Assembly (NCBI GenBank): GCA_022360715.1 | Contig: JAKSCG010000050.1 | Span: forward strand, 19,762-83,761 | Source of the DNA: Halanaerobiales bacterium | GTDB taxonomy: Bacteria > Bacillota > Halanaerobiia > Halanaerobiales > DTU029 | Length of the DNA: 64,000 nt | Direction: 5' to 3' | Shown here: positions 51,553 through 61,517 of the stretch, in pieces | Layout: each line of letters opens with the position of its first letter | Numbering within the stretch: the first letter of the stretch is position 1 | The notes under the pieces: generated by a model | Seen by the model: only the letters and a program-made list of their open reading frames with translations | What the model was told of the DNA's origin: nothing | Database searches by the model: none | Translations under genes and position numbers: made by a program

Positions 51553-52638
51553 TTAAAAATGATAAGTGATTAGGTCTTTATTGATTACTGTTTCCACTTC
51601 CTTAAACAAATTTTGCTCATACATCCCCGCTCCCAGTTTAAGCCCTGCTTTAGCTACTTTGATTAGCAGGACTGGCTCTCCTTCTCTCAGCTCAGCACTT
51701 GTTCTAACTTCACCTTGCTCGGCCGAAAAAATGGTTATTAGTTCCGGAAAGGTTGCAAGTCGCTGCCCATTTTTTTCACAGGTCATATACTCATTCCAGA
51801 AGGTCACCTCAATCCGATTCTCTCCTTCCACATAAAATTTTCCGATATCAAAACCATCGCACGTTTCCAGCACAAGATCTTTAATCTCTCCCGACTCAAT
51901 CAGTTGTAAAGGTAAATACTCACGCAAAGCAGTGATGATCTTTTGACTATCTCCCTTATTTTTAAGCAATATCCTGCCCACTGTGATCGCCTGAGAAATG
52001 CCGCCTACTGCCGCATGATTACGTAAATAGCCGGCCTTGACCCGGTTTCGGAGCACGGTTACTAAACCCCCGGCCTCAACGGCAGCTTTCCGGACTAAAC
52101 GGGAGGTAGCAGCAACTGTCCCATAGACGCTGATTTTTAGATCCTTTTTCAGATGGGGATTACCGCCAACTGCTACCTGCCAGGTTCGATAATCTTTTTG
52201 CCGGCTTAAACCGATACTACCCATCGGGGCTGTAGGATGAGCCCTGCCATTACAGGGGGCATCGACAATGGGAATTCCGGATACAGCTGCTAATATCCAG
52301 CCATTAGCCGTGGCCATTCCACCATTTTCATTAGTAATGACTCCGGCAGGTTTCTCCCCGGTAATCCGTTGGTAGATTTCGTAAGCTTCAATTGCATCCT
52401 GATCGGTCACCATTTTATCCCGGGCAGCCGGGGCACCGACAGCAGAAGCAGTAATAACCGGTTCTTGATCATGCAGATCAGCCAGATCGATAAGTCTTAA
52501 CTCGCCAAGTTCGAGCGCTTTAAAGGCCATTTCCAGACCTTTAGCCGCTGAACCGCCACCCCCGCCGCCGAAAAATTGGCCTCCAACTACTGCGGCCCGG
52601 GCTATTTCCTGATCGATTAAAATACCTTTAGTGGACAT
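51553..52638 (-). CDS. DUF917 family protein (hydantoin-pathway associated)
   Basis: 361 residues. GGQFFGGGGGGSAAKGLEMAF near the N-terminus and NGGMATANGWILAAVSGIPIVDAPCNGRAHPT are the DUF917 signatures. Members often lie beside hydantoinases and hydantoin racemases and include proteins named S-methyl-thiohydantoin desulfurase. No HyuA/HyuB-type hydantoinase lies in this window. The ATG overlaps the racemase-like stop by one base. Confidence 0.88.
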   Translation of the reverse strand: MSTKGILIDQEIARAAVVGGQFFGGGGGGSAAKGLEMAFKALELGELRLIDLADLHDQEPVITASAVGAPAARDKMVTDQDAIEAYEIYQRITGEKPAGVITNENGGMATANGWILAAVSGIPIVDAPCNGRAHPTAPMGSIGLSRQKDYRTWQVAVGGNPHLKKDLKISVYGTVAATSRLVRKAAVEAGGLVTVLRNRVKAGYLRNHAAVGGISQAITVGRILLKNKGDSQKIITALREYLPLQLIESGEIKDLVLETCDGFDIGKFYVEGENRIEVTFWNEYMTCEKNGQRLATFPELITIFSAEQGEVRTSAELREGEPVLLIKVAKAGLKLGAGMYEQNLFKEVETVINKDLITYHF

Positions 52639-53312
52639 CAGTCAATCCCCGCCTCTTGTTTGTGTTTAGCCAGACATCTTTCATATAGATATAGACCCTC
52701 GGCAATAACCGGATCAATCACCGGTAAATGTAATGACCGCTCCAGGAAAGGAGCAATACCGATCGTTGACATCCCGGTACAGGCCAGTGCAAGGGCCTCG
52801 CTCCCACTTGCTTTTAACTCGCTAGCCGCAACCAGCAGAGAATCCCGACCTGCTTCTGTTAGTAAGTCGTTGGTGTTGGCAACAGCGGTTGGTTTTTGAT
52901 AAGCAAGCATTTTTTTCCCCAGAACACTTCGGTAAATAGCCGGCGGTGATTCTTCAATTCCCAGCACACCAATCTGCTCTCCATAATTTAGACTGAAGAC
53001 GGCTGTCGGCATCCCTGCTCCACTTACAGGGATAGCAAGACGAGATTTTAATTCTCGGACAGCCGGGTCACCGGCACAACTAATAATCAGTCCATCCTGC
53101 TCTCCGGCAATCCGCTCGGCCAGAGCTATAATTTTGGGTAACGCTTTTTGATAAGTAACCTGGTCATAGATACCGTCATATTGGTCCGGAATACAATAAG
53201 AGGTGGTTGTAAAGAGTGGAAAGTACTTTTCCAGTAATTTTCCATGTAAAGATAACTTTTCCTGATCATCAATCGTCACCACCCTGATCACCGCAATTCT
53301 AAATTTATCCAA
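52638..53312 (-). CDS. Asp/Glu/hydantoin racemase-family protein
   Basis: 224 residues. Two symmetric cysteines, ISCAGDPA and LACTGM, sit where the cofactor-independent racemase fold has its acid/base pair. Hydantoin or allantoin racemase activity fits the neighbourhood. TTG start with a strong AAAGGAGGGAG. First gene of the DUF917-DUF1177 run, downstream of the PucR regulator. Confidence 0.85.
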   Translation of the reverse strand: MDKFRIAVIRVVTIDDQEKLSLHGKLLEKYFPLFTTTSYCIPDQYDGIYDQVTYQKALPKIIALAERIAGEQDGLIISCAGDPAVRELKSRLAIPVSGAGMPTAVFSLNYGEQIGVLGIEESPPAIYRSVLGKKMLAYQKPTAVANTNDLLTEAGRDSLLVAASELKASGSEALALACTGMSTIGIAPFLERSLHLPVIDPVIAEGLYLYERCLAKHKQEAGID

Positions 53313-53406
53313 GTTAACTCCCTCCTTTAGTTATAAAAATTAAATATTGTCAAGATTCTAAATTAATCTATTAAATAAACTAGCTCAATCTCTTTTCAAT
53401 GCTTAA

Positions 53407-55053
53407 TCATCCATTAATTAAATCATTGATTTTTAAAGCCAGATAGATATTCAACCAGTTCTCACCGTCGGCAAAAGTTCTTGCCGTAATTTTTTCTATT
53501 TTATTGAGGCGGTAATTAAGGGAATTGCGGTGAATACATAACTCTTCGGCCGCCTTGGACTTATTCCCAAAATGTTTTAAAAGGGCCTCAATTGTTTTCA
53601 GCATCTCTTCTTCCCCGTTTTTACGATCATACTTCTTAACTAGACCTAAAATTTCCTGATAAAACTCCCTTAACTCCGGGTCATCTTTACACTTAACCAG
53701 CACCCGATAAATACCAAGATCCTGGTAATGGAAAATATCGCTATCCCTTTTAATGCTTTTGCCGATATTAACGGCTTTACTTGCCTCAAAATAACTTTTT
53801 TTCAACCCCATTACCTCAGGATAATAGTTGCCGATCCCGATAGTTACCGACACTTGCGATATTTGTCGGTTAATTTTTTCGCGGATGCGCTCGGAGAAAT
53901 TAATTACCTTAGCTTTAATCTCGCTCTCCGCCAAACCCTCACAATCAAAAAATACCACTAAAGAATCGCTCCTGAAGATCAGGATAGCTTCTTTATTTAA
54001 GAATAAAAATTCCTGCCGAACGATCTCTTTCAGCTTTTCTTTAATCTCCTGCATATGTTCTTCATCTTTCTTCTCCCAAAAATACTCTTCAAAATTATCA
54101 ATATCAATTATTAGGACTAAATAGACCCGTTCAAAATCCCATCCCAGGTAATGGGCCCGCTGAATAATTGTTTGTGGTGATTTGTACTCTTCGTTTAACA
54201 GGTCTTCGATCAGGTTAGCTTCCAGGCGCTTACGGGTTTCTAACTTCTCTTTTTCCTTCATCATTTCCAGCGCTACCACAGTGGCCGCTTGCTGAACAGC
54301 CGTATAATACAGTTCTTCCATCTTTCTGCTGCCGGTTTCAACTACCGCAACATAGCCATAAATTTCGCCGGAAACTACCACCGGGGCAATAATCAATGAA
54401 AAATTACGCTCAGTCCCTTTCAGCCGAATTGGCTGTTTATTATCAGCAAACTGCTCCAGTATTTTTTTTTCCGGTATAAACAGCTCTGCCGGTTTTTTTC
54501 CATTCGCGGACAGGGCAATTACCTTCAATTTTTGATCTAAAATTAAAACTGTCTGAGCAATTATTTGATAAAGGGTCCGGGCCAGTAAATCAATCCCGCC
54601 TCCCTCTAATACTACCCTGGTTAATTGATCATGAATATCCCTGGATTTTTGCAAAATAAAGGTTTGTTTTTCCATAATTCGACTCAACAAGGAAAAAAGG
54701 ATATCTTTATACGGCAATTCCCGGGGAATCTGCACTACCGGCAGATTATACCGATTGCCTAGTTCGATAATAACAGCCGGAATCTCGGTCAGGTATCTCC
54801 CCTTTTTAATAAATAAGGCTGAGGCCCCCTGGGCTACTAATTCCTGCATTAATTGTTCCTGAATGTCGCTACCTTCTTTAATGGCATAACCAGTGGTCAT
54901 TAAAACCCCGCCGGTTTTAATCCACCCTTTCACATCGGGAACTTCTATAATATCGACATAACGGACCTGTTTGCCCAACCCTCCCCTACCGGCAAGCACC
55001 TTATTCCCTTTTAGAAAATCATATGCTAAAATATCAGCAACAGTAAGGTTCAT
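53407..55053 (-). CDS. PucR-family transcription regulator
   Basis: 548 residues. PucR N-terminal domain (~1-125), a GAF-like middle, and a C-terminal CdaR/PucR helix-turn-helix (LLKHFGNKSKAAEELCIHRNSLNYRLNKIEKI). Family members control purine, amino-acid or sugar-acid breakdown. ATG at 55053 has AAGGAG 8 nt upstream. Its place between the M20 peptidase and the racemase suggests that it controls the island. Confidence 0.92.
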   Translation of the reverse strand: MNLTVADILAYDFLKGNKVLAGRGGLGKQVRYVDIIEVPDVKGWIKTGGVLMTTGYAIKEGSDIQEQLMQELVAQGASALFIKKGRYLTEIPAVIIELGNRYNLPVVQIPRELPYKDILFSLLSRIMEKQTFILQKSRDIHDQLTRVVLEGGGIDLLARTLYQIIAQTVLILDQKLKVIALSANGKKPAELFIPEKKILEQFADNKQPIRLKGTERNFSLIIAPVVVSGEIYGYVAVVETGSRKMEELYYTAVQQAATVVALEMMKEKEKLETRKRLEANLIEDLLNEEYKSPQTIIQRAHYLGWDFERVYLVLIIDIDNFEEYFWEKKDEEHMQEIKEKLKEIVRQEFLFLNKEAILIFRSDSLVVFFDCEGLAESEIKAKVINFSERIREKINRQISQVSVTIGIGNYYPEVMGLKKSYFEASKAVNIGKSIKRDSDIFHYQDLGIYRVLVKCKDDPELREFYQEILGLVKKYDRKNGEEEMLKTIEALLKHFGNKSKAAEELCIHRNSLNYRLNKIEKITARTFADGENWLNIYLALKINDLING

Positions 55054-55183
55054 CTTCTCAACTCCTTCTATCATTAACCTTTACTGGTAGTATTGCCTGA
55101 AATAACCTTGAAAACACCGTCAATCCTGAGCAAGGGATGGGCACGGGGAGATGGTTTTTTTATTATGGCCGCAGATCAATTTG

Positions 55184-56434
55184 TTATGATAGTAAAAAAT
55201 CGATAATAACAGTGGCGTACACCCGGGAGTATAGTTTTAGATCAGCAACCTTTACTTTTTCATCATAGGAATGAATTCCCCCCAGTTCTGCCGGGCCATA
55301 TTGGATGGTGGGAATACCCCTGGCCCGAAAATGACGGGCATCACTGGAGGCCCACTGCAACAACGGCCTGCAATCCTGTCCGCTTACCCTTTTAATAGAG
55401 TTGACGACCGAACGGACAATCTTTTCCTCCGGCAAGGTATAATTAGCTTTACTCAACCACCGTAAGGACTCAACCGCAAAACCCGACCCCAGTTTTTCTA
55501 TTTCCTGTTTAACCAAACCGAGAACCATTTCCGGCTCAACCCCAAACGGAATTCTGATATCTATTTCAGCCTCACAATAATCAGCAATTTTATTAACCTT
55601 ATCACCGCCCCTGATTACACCAACATTTACCGTAACATGATCTAAAATCCTTTCCAGTCCGGGAATTTTTTGCTCCTGTTTGATCATCTCTTGCGAAGCG
55701 ATAATTAAATCCTTGATCTCTTCCGGCATTTCCCAATCTTGTTCCCACAGCCGATAGAACACCTGGATCGCCTGGTTCATCTTGAGAATAGCATTATCAC
55801 CGGCTACCGGCGAAAGACTACCATGACCGGGTTTACCGTGAGTTATTAGTTTGAGCCAGCAGGAGCCCTTTTGACCGATAGTCGGATGGTCGCGGGAAGG
55901 TTCAGCGATCAAACAACCGTCACCACTGATCTCTCCCTGCTCTAACAGCCATTGTGTACCGTAGTGTCCGCCTGTTTCTTCATCCGGCACCAGGATTAAG
56001 ATTACATTACCGGGGAGAGCGGGTAATTTGGCCGCAGCTTTAAAGGCACCGAGCAATCCGGCTACTCCACCTTTCATATCACTGCTACCACGACCGTGTA
56101 AGTATTGGTCAATTATCCGTCCGGAAAAAGGCGGTATTGCCCACCTGTTTTTTTCACCGGCCGGGACAACATCAAGATGTCCGTTTAATAGTAAAGTGCG
56201 CTCCCCGTTACCGGTCAGTCGGGCGAGCAGGACCGGGTAACCCCTATGGCCTTCCATCACTTGATACTCTAAATTATTATTGCGCAGAAAACGGCCAACA
56301 AATTCGGTAATTTCCTCCAAGTGGCCGGGAGGATTTTCACTCGGGATTCGGACCATTTCCTGACAGAGTTCTACCACCTCATCTTGATCCAGATTCTCCA
56401 TAATTTGTTCCAGTAAATCTTCTTTATTAACCAT
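55184..56434 (-). CDS. M20-family peptidase/deacylase (ArgE/DapE-like)
   Basis: 416 residues. Zinc-dependent: LLNGHLDVVP (His-x-Asp), GRGSSDMKGG, PDEETGG and the dimerisation domain in the middle. It hydrolyses an N-acyl amino acid or dipeptide. A longer frame reaches 56500, but AAAGGAGG sits 6 nt before the ATG at 56434. It follows dppC by 28 bp, so an imported peptide is cut here. Confidence 0.93.
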   Translation of the reverse strand: MVNKEDLLEQIMENLDQDEVVELCQEMVRIPSENPPGHLEEITEFVGRFLRNNNLEYQVMEGHRGYPVLLARLTGNGERTLLLNGHLDVVPAGEKNRWAIPPFSGRIIDQYLHGRGSSDMKGGVAGLLGAFKAAAKLPALPGNVILILVPDEETGGHYGTQWLLEQGEISGDGCLIAEPSRDHPTIGQKGSCWLKLITHGKPGHGSLSPVAGDNAILKMNQAIQVFYRLWEQDWEMPEEIKDLIIASQEMIKQEQKIPGLERILDHVTVNVGVIRGGDKVNKIADYCEAEIDIRIPFGVEPEMVLGLVKQEIEKLGSGFAVESLRWLSKANYTLPEEKIVRSVVNSIKRVSGQDCRPLLQWASSDARHFRARGIPTIQYGPAELGGIHSYDEKVKVADLKLYSRVYATVIIDFLLS

Positions 56435-56462
56435 TAGCTTCCTCCTTTGCACAAGGCATGAA

Positions 56463-57323
56463 CTAGATATCTTTGGCCATTTTGGGATCAAGAGCATCAC
56501 GGAGTCCGTCGCCCATAAAGTTGAATCCCAGGACAGTTAACATAATCGCCAAACCGGGCATGGTCGCTATCCACCAGGCATAACTAAGATAGCTCCTTCC
56601 GTCAGCAATTAAAGCACCCCATTCCGGAATAGGCGGTTGAACCCCAAGACCAAGGAAACTCAAAGAAGCTGCCCAAAGAATTGCTGAAGGTATATATAAT
56701 GTGGTATAGACAATTACCGGGGCCACCATATTAGGGGCTAAATGGAAAAAAATAATTTGGAAATCATTAGCGCCAAGTGCTTTCGCTGCTTTAATATACT
56801 CTGTTCCTCTAATATGCAGCACTTCACCCCTGACCAGTCTGGCAAATTGAGTCCAACCGACAGCTCCAATTGCAATAATTACATTAATTAATCCACCCCC
56901 TAAAGCCCCCGAAATAGCCAGTGCTAAAACCAGAACAGGCACTGATAACATAACATCTACCAGCCGCATAATCAGGGTATCGAGCTTACCGCGATAATAG
57001 CCGGCAATAAACCCCAGTAAAGAACCAACTACCGCTACAATCAGGACTACCCCGATCCCCACTAACAGTGTATAACGGGAACCATAAATAATCCGACTGA
57101 GGATATCCCTCCCCAAATCATCAGTCCCAAAAGGATGTTCCCATGAAGGCGGCAACAGTAATGCTTCATAATCCTGTTCGGTCGGATCGTAGGGAGCGAG
57201 CAAAGGGGCAAAAATCGCCATTAAAACGATCAATAAAATAATAAGGGCACCAATAACAGCCAGTCTATTTCGCCTAAATCTTTGCATAACCCGCTGCAGA
57301 TTACTGTAATCTTTTACGTCCAT
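56463..57323 (-). CDS. ABC transporter permease (DppC-type)
   Basis: 286 residues, six helices. The N-terminal OppC-like domain (FRRNRLAVIGALIILLIVLMAIFAPLLAPYDP) and the EYIKAAKALGANDFQIIFFHLAPN loop mark the DppC/OppC family of peptide importers. It pairs with the permease 17 bp upstream. No ATPase (DppD/F) lies nearby; it must be elsewhere or shared. Confidence 0.95.
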   Translation of the reverse strand: MDVKDYSNLQRVMQRFRRNRLAVIGALIILLIVLMAIFAPLLAPYDPTEQDYEALLLPPSWEHPFGTDDLGRDILSRIIYGSRYTLLVGIGVVLIVAVVGSLLGFIAGYYRGKLDTLIMRLVDVMLSVPVLVLALAISGALGGGLINVIIAIGAVGWTQFARLVRGEVLHIRGTEYIKAAKALGANDFQIIFFHLAPNMVAPVIVYTTLYIPSAILWAASLSFLGLGVQPPIPEWGALIADGRSYLSYAWWIATMPGLAIMLTVLGFNFMGDGLRDALDPKMAKDI

Positions 57324-57340
57324 CGACCCTCTACTCCCTT

Positions 57341-58279
57341 CTATTCAAAACGGATCCTGGGATCCAGGTAGGCATAAAGCAGATCTACAATTATATTGAA
57401 GATAACTACCAAGATAGCAATCAACAAAACAATCCCCTGTACTACCGGATAGTCCCTTTTCATAATCGCATCAACCAGCAATCTGCCCATCCCCGGCCAG
57501 GCAAAGACCGTTTCGGTAATTACAGCACCGCCAAACAGCCAGGGGATTCGAAGACCGAGCAAGGTTAACACTGATAAAAGGGCATTACGAAAAGCATGTT
57601 TAATTATAACTTTATATTCAATTAATCCTTTACTCCTGGCGGTACGGACATAATCTTCATTAATAACTTCCAGCATATTAGACCTAATAACTCTCATAAA
57701 TAAGGCTGCCGGTGGCAAGCCCAAGGTCAGACTGGGCAGGATTAGTGACCTAAGTCCCTCCCCACTTAAAATAAAACCGCCTCGGCCGGAGATAGGTAAC
57801 CACTGCAAATTAATCCCGAATATTAACATCAAGACAAGACCCAACCAGAAATAGGGCATCGAAACCCAAAATAAGGCAAAAAAACGGGCCAGCTGATCAA
57901 AAAGGGTATATCTCCTTACTGCTGAAATAATCCCGGCCGGAATTGACACCAGCAAGGTTATAACTAAGGCGATGATCGTTAACTCCAGGGTTGCTTTAAT
58001 CCGGTCGCGGATCATGTTCCAGACATAGTCATGAGTTCTAATTGATAAACCCAGATTTCCCCTGACCGCCCGCCCCACCCAATTTAAATATTGGCGATAG
58101 ATCGGCTGGTCAAGACCCAGCTCATGTCTTTTCTCTGCTATAATCTCTTGATCGAGGTTAGTTCCGTAGATCAGCAGAATCGGATCACCGGAAATATGCA
58201 TTAAGGAAAAAACGAGCATTGTGACACCGAGCAAAATTGGGATCAGCATCAATAAACGTTGCATAATATATTGTGACAT
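57341..58279 (-). CDS. ABC transporter permease (DppB-type)
   Basis: 312 residues, six helices. It begins MSQYIMQRLLMLIPILLGVTMLVF and contains the EAA-loop DYVRTARSKGLIEYKVIIKHAFRNALL, as in DppB/OppB. Partner of the DppC-type gene and downstream of the binding-protein gene. Confidence 0.95.
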   Translation of the reverse strand: MSQYIMQRLLMLIPILLGVTMLVFSLMHISGDPILLIYGTNLDQEIIAEKRHELGLDQPIYRQYLNWVGRAVRGNLGLSIRTHDYVWNMIRDRIKATLELTIIALVITLLVSIPAGIISAVRRYTLFDQLARFFALFWVSMPYFWLGLVLMLIFGINLQWLPISGRGGFILSGEGLRSLILPSLTLGLPPAALFMRVIRSNMLEVINEDYVRTARSKGLIEYKVIIKHAFRNALLSVLTLLGLRIPWLFGGAVITETVFAWPGMGRLLVDAIMKRDYPVVQGIVLLIAILVVIFNIIVDLLYAYLDPRIRFE

Positions 58280-58304
58280 GCTTTAACCTCCTACAACGGG
58301 ATTA

Positions 58305-58342
58305 AAACCGGGGGCGGATATAATTATCCACCCCGCTGGTTT
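58305..58342 (-). other. Intercistronic hairpin dppA-dppB
   Basis: AAACC (58305-58309) with GGTTT (58338-58342), GGGG with CCCC and GGATA with TATCC form one long stem-loop. It probably trims or stabilises the binding-protein message so that it exceeds the permeases. No T-run. Confidence 0.6.
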
Positions 58343-58366
58343 AAGCTAATTTATTTTGGTCTAACT

Positions 58367-59959
58367 CTACTCTTTCTCCAGTAATAAAGCCCGCATTAAG
58401 GGAGGCCACCAGGGGTGAGTCAGCAACTCATCCAGACCGCTGACATAATTCTTGGCCGCCAGAATATTCGCATTGGATACCAGTGGGACCCAGACCGCGG
58501 ATTCCACTACTATCTTCTGGACTTGATTTAAGGCCTGGGTACGTTTCTCCAGACTCATATCGTTACCCGCTATTTCTATATTTTGATCAATTGTCGGATT
58601 GGCCCAATGTCCGAAGTTACTGGAACCAATCCCACTGCTATGGGTTAAAAATCTGAGATAAGGTTGACCTAGCCACCAGGTATTACGGAAAATACCCAGG
58701 TCATAATCACCGGTTCTGGCCCGATCATAAGTTGCCCCAACTTCAGCTGTTTGCAGGTCAACTTTAATCCCGACCTCTTTTAATTGAGCCTGAACAATTT
58801 CACCGGCTTTACGCCACTGGTCAATATTGGAGAAGGTGATTAAAACAAGGGATAGTTCTTTACCGGCTTTTTCTCTAATCCCATCACCATTAAGGTCTTG
58901 CCAGCCGGCTTCTTCGAGCAGACTTTTAGCCTGAGCAAGGTCGTATTGATAGGCTACCTCCTCAACCCCGGGCCAGTAGCCAATTGTGGCTTTATTAATT
59001 AAACCGTTAATCTTCTTTCCGACACCAAACCAGGCTGCTTTGGCGATCTCCTCTTTATTTACCGCGTGAGCAATCGCCATTCTGACCTTTTTATCCTGCA
59101 TTATCTCACTGGACATATTATTAGCCAGATACTGTACACTATATGTCGGGGCTGTTTCAACTCTGATCTTAGGATTTCTTTCTAAAATCTTGAGGGCATT
59201 GGGCGGAACGTCAAAAGATATATCAACATTACCAACCAGCAATTCGGCCATCATTGTTGCATCCTCCGGGACAACCCTGAAGATCATCCGCTCCGCCTTA
59301 ATCGGACCCTGGTTACTAATAAAGTTTGGACCATGGTGATATTGCTCAAAACGCTCCATTACTATTCGATCACCGGGAACCCATTCCACAAATTTCAATG
59401 GTCCGGTACCAACCAATTCGTTAATACCAATTTCGGAATCACTTTTAGTTGCTAGCCAGGCTTTGGGCATAATACCGACATGAGCGTCGGCCATATGGTA
59501 AAGGGCTAACGGTTTGGCCTTTTCAAAGTGAAAAACAACCGTATATTTATGTGGGGTATCAATTCGGTAAATACCGCCTTTTTTCCCGGGCAGGTAATTA
59601 GCCAGTGGTGATAAGGCAAAGTATCTTTCGTAAGAAGCCTTGACATCGCTTGAGATCATTTCGGAACCATTATGAAATTTTATCCCTTTTTTCAAAACAA
59701 CTTCCATTTTGCTGCCATCTTCGGCCCAATGATAAGACTCAGCCAGTAGGGGCACCACATTGTAACTATGATCAAGGGTAAACAGGGGTTCAATAATATT
59801 GCTTAAAACCATATAGGAATGAAAGCGAGTGGTCTTGTTGGGGTCCAGTGTTTCCGGTTCTTCACCCAATCCTACGACCAGCTCACTAGCGTTAACCCCG
59901 CTCATCGAAACAAGTAAAAATAGTGACATTAATATCAGGGGTATAATAATTCTTCTCAT
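58367..59959 (-). CDS. Peptide ABC transporter substrate-binding protein (DppA-type)
   Basis: 530 residues. Signal peptide (~1-24, ending LVSMSGVNA), then the SBP family 5 fold (ELVVGLGEEPETLDPNKTTRFHS, LKKGIKFHNGSEM). It captures peptides or a related amide outside the membrane for the two permeases. The mature N-terminus shows no lipobox Cys, consistent with a free periplasmic protein in a diderm. Confidence 0.95.
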   Translation of the reverse strand: MRRIIIPLILMSLFLLVSMSGVNASELVVGLGEEPETLDPNKTTRFHSYMVLSNIIEPLFTLDHSYNVVPLLAESYHWAEDGSKMEVVLKKGIKFHNGSEMISSDVKASYERYFALSPLANYLPGKKGGIYRIDTPHKYTVVFHFEKAKPLALYHMADAHVGIMPKAWLATKSDSEIGINELVGTGPLKFVEWVPGDRIVMERFEQYHHGPNFISNQGPIKAERMIFRVVPEDATMMAELLVGNVDISFDVPPNALKILERNPKIRVETAPTYSVQYLANNMSSEIMQDKKVRMAIAHAVNKEEIAKAAWFGVGKKINGLINKATIGYWPGVEEVAYQYDLAQAKSLLEEAGWQDLNGDGIREKAGKELSLVLITFSNIDQWRKAGEIVQAQLKEVGIKVDLQTAEVGATYDRARTGDYDLGIFRNTWWLGQPYLRFLTHSSGIGSSNFGHWANPTIDQNIEIAGNDMSLEKRTQALNQVQKIVVESAVWVPLVSNANILAAKNYVSGLDELLTHPWWPPLMRALLLEKE

Positions 59960-60300
59960 ACTACTCTCCTCCTAATTTGTTGATTAAGAAATTGCCTCCT
60001 CCGCTACTCATCATACCAAAATCACATGCTGATTCTCTTTGACCACCTCCATCCTGCTTAATTCAGCTTTTTACGGTTAATATCCCAATATGAAAGAACC
60101 TCTATGACTGGTTAAAAATTTAAATAATATAATCATAAAGGTTTATCTTTTATTTAATTTTTTAATATTTTAGTTTATTATACTATATCTAAACCGGGAA
60201 AAAAATATTCAAAACGACTAAATTCAGCAATAATTATTGTGCATTATGAACGAATATATCACTTTGACCCCGGTTCATTCAACCTCCTCAACCAGGAAAA
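59960..60300 (-). other. Leader region of the Dpp operon
   Basis: About 340 bp without a supported gene. TATAAT occurs at 60177-60182 on the minus strand with a T-rich -35 region; a GGAGGAG tract lies near the dppA start. A 14-codon frame with a good Shine-Dalgarno (60234-60278) follows mtnA; it is too short to call. I see no known riboswitch or T-box. Confidence 0.45.
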
Positions 60301-61350
60301 TCATTGATATAACGCTTTTATATTCTCCTGATATGGCGGCCGGACAACAGCCTTTTCCGTGATAATAGCGGTAATATATTTAGCCTCGGTTACGTCAAAA
60401 GCAGGGTTATAGGCTTTAATCCCTTGGGGTGCTGTTCGTTTCCCCAATCCATTCACAATTTCATCTGGCGCCCGCAGCTCAATTGTGATGTCGGCCCCGG
60501 TCGGTGTGTCTAAATCAATAGTCGAAGTTGGTCCCAAAATATAGAAGGGAATATTATACTCCCGGGCCAGAATTGCTAATCCGGAAGTCCCTATTTTATT
60601 AGCAGTATCCCCATTGGCCGCTACCCGGTCGCAGCCAACCAGGACCGCACCGATTTTACCTTCTTGCATCACCAAAGAAGCCATATTATCACAAATCACC
60701 GTCACATCAACCCCGGCCTTATTTAGTTCATAAGCAGTTAATCGTGAACCCTGTAACAATGGTCTTGTCTCCCCGGCATATACTTTAAAGTTATAACCGC
60801 TTTCTTGTCCCAAATAGACCGGGGCCAAGGCAGTTCCATAACCTGAAGTGGCAATACCACCGGCATTACAATGGGTTAACAAACCCATTCCTGGTTTTAA
60901 TAACGATAAACCATATGCACCAATAGCTTTTCCCATCGCTTGATCTTCGGCTAAAATTTGTTCACTTTCAGCCAGCAAAGCCTTTTTTATCGCTGCTACC
61001 CCTTTTTCTGCTTCTTCTTCAAATCTTTTGGTCATCCGCTCCAGGGCCCAAAACAGATTAACTGCCGTCGGTCTTGCCGTAACAAGATAGTCTCTGCTCG
61101 CTAAAAACTCTTTTTTAAAAGCAAGGACCGTTGTTGCCGACGACTTTAGACTACAAACATAAAGTCCAAAGGCCGCCGCAATCCCGATCGCCGGCGCCCC
61201 CCTGACCCTTAGTTTTTTTATGGCCTCCCAAACCGCTTCAACTTGGTCTAATTCCAAAAACTTCTCTTCATGCGGTAATAAGGTTTGGTCAAGCAGGACA
61301 AGTTTGTCTTTACTTTGGTTTAGTTTAGCCGGTACCACTGTCATCGTCAT
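60301..61350 (-). CDS. mtnA: S-methyl-5-thioribose-1-phosphate isomerase
   Basis: 349 residues. Methionine salvage: aldose-ketose isomerisation of methylthioribose phosphate. The catalytic Cys is in THCNAGGIATSGYGTALAP and the Asp in GCDRVAANGDTANKIGT; VRGAPAIGIAAAFGL is also conserved. AGGAGG lies 7 nt before the ATG. Other salvage genes are not seen, so it may act alone or in a shunt. Confidence 0.95.
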   Translation of the reverse strand: MTMTVVPAKLNQSKDKLVLLDQTLLPHEEKFLELDQVEAVWEAIKKLRVRGAPAIGIAAAFGLYVCSLKSSATTVLAFKKEFLASRDYLVTARPTAVNLFWALERMTKRFEEEAEKGVAAIKKALLAESEQILAEDQAMGKAIGAYGLSLLKPGMGLLTHCNAGGIATSGYGTALAPVYLGQESGYNFKVYAGETRPLLQGSRLTAYELNKAGVDVTVICDNMASLVMQEGKIGAVLVGCDRVAANGDTANKIGTSGLAILAREYNIPFYILGPTSTIDLDTPTGADITIELRAPDEIVNGLGKRTAPQGIKAYNPAFDVTEAKYITAIITEKAVVRPPYQENIKALYQ

Positions 61351-61417
61351 TTTATTACCTCCTCAATTTTTCAGTTTGAGCAATCTCCAATTATTTTCCT
61401 GATTAATATCTATCTAA

Positions 61418-61446
61418 ATCCTATCACAAAGTTTATTGTACGGCAA
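61418..61446 (-). promoter_or_regulatory. Promoter of mtnA
   Basis: TTGCCG (61441-61446), 17-bp spacer, TAGGAT (61418-61423) on the minus strand; modest match. Confidence 0.4.
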
Positions 61447-61452
61447 ATTTAG

Positions 61453-61479
61453 TTGACATTTACCGCAATAAGGTATAAG
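61453..61479 (+). promoter_or_regulatory. Promoter of the MFS transporter
   Basis: TTGACA (61453-61458), 15-bp spacer and TATAAG (61474-61479) on the plus strand; spacing is short. Confidence 0.5.
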
Positions 61480-61517
61480 CTTATTTAAGTATGCTGGTCA
61501 AGGAGGTTTTTTATCTG

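Noticed and set aside
60234..60278. 14-residue frame after mtnA with a good Shine-Dalgarno
   Set aside because: Too short to support, no known peptide family; kept only as a note in the leader region.
59960..60300. Riboswitch or T-box before dppA
   Set aside because: No T-box NGGTGG/terminator pair and no SAM, lysine or purine core motif could be seen.
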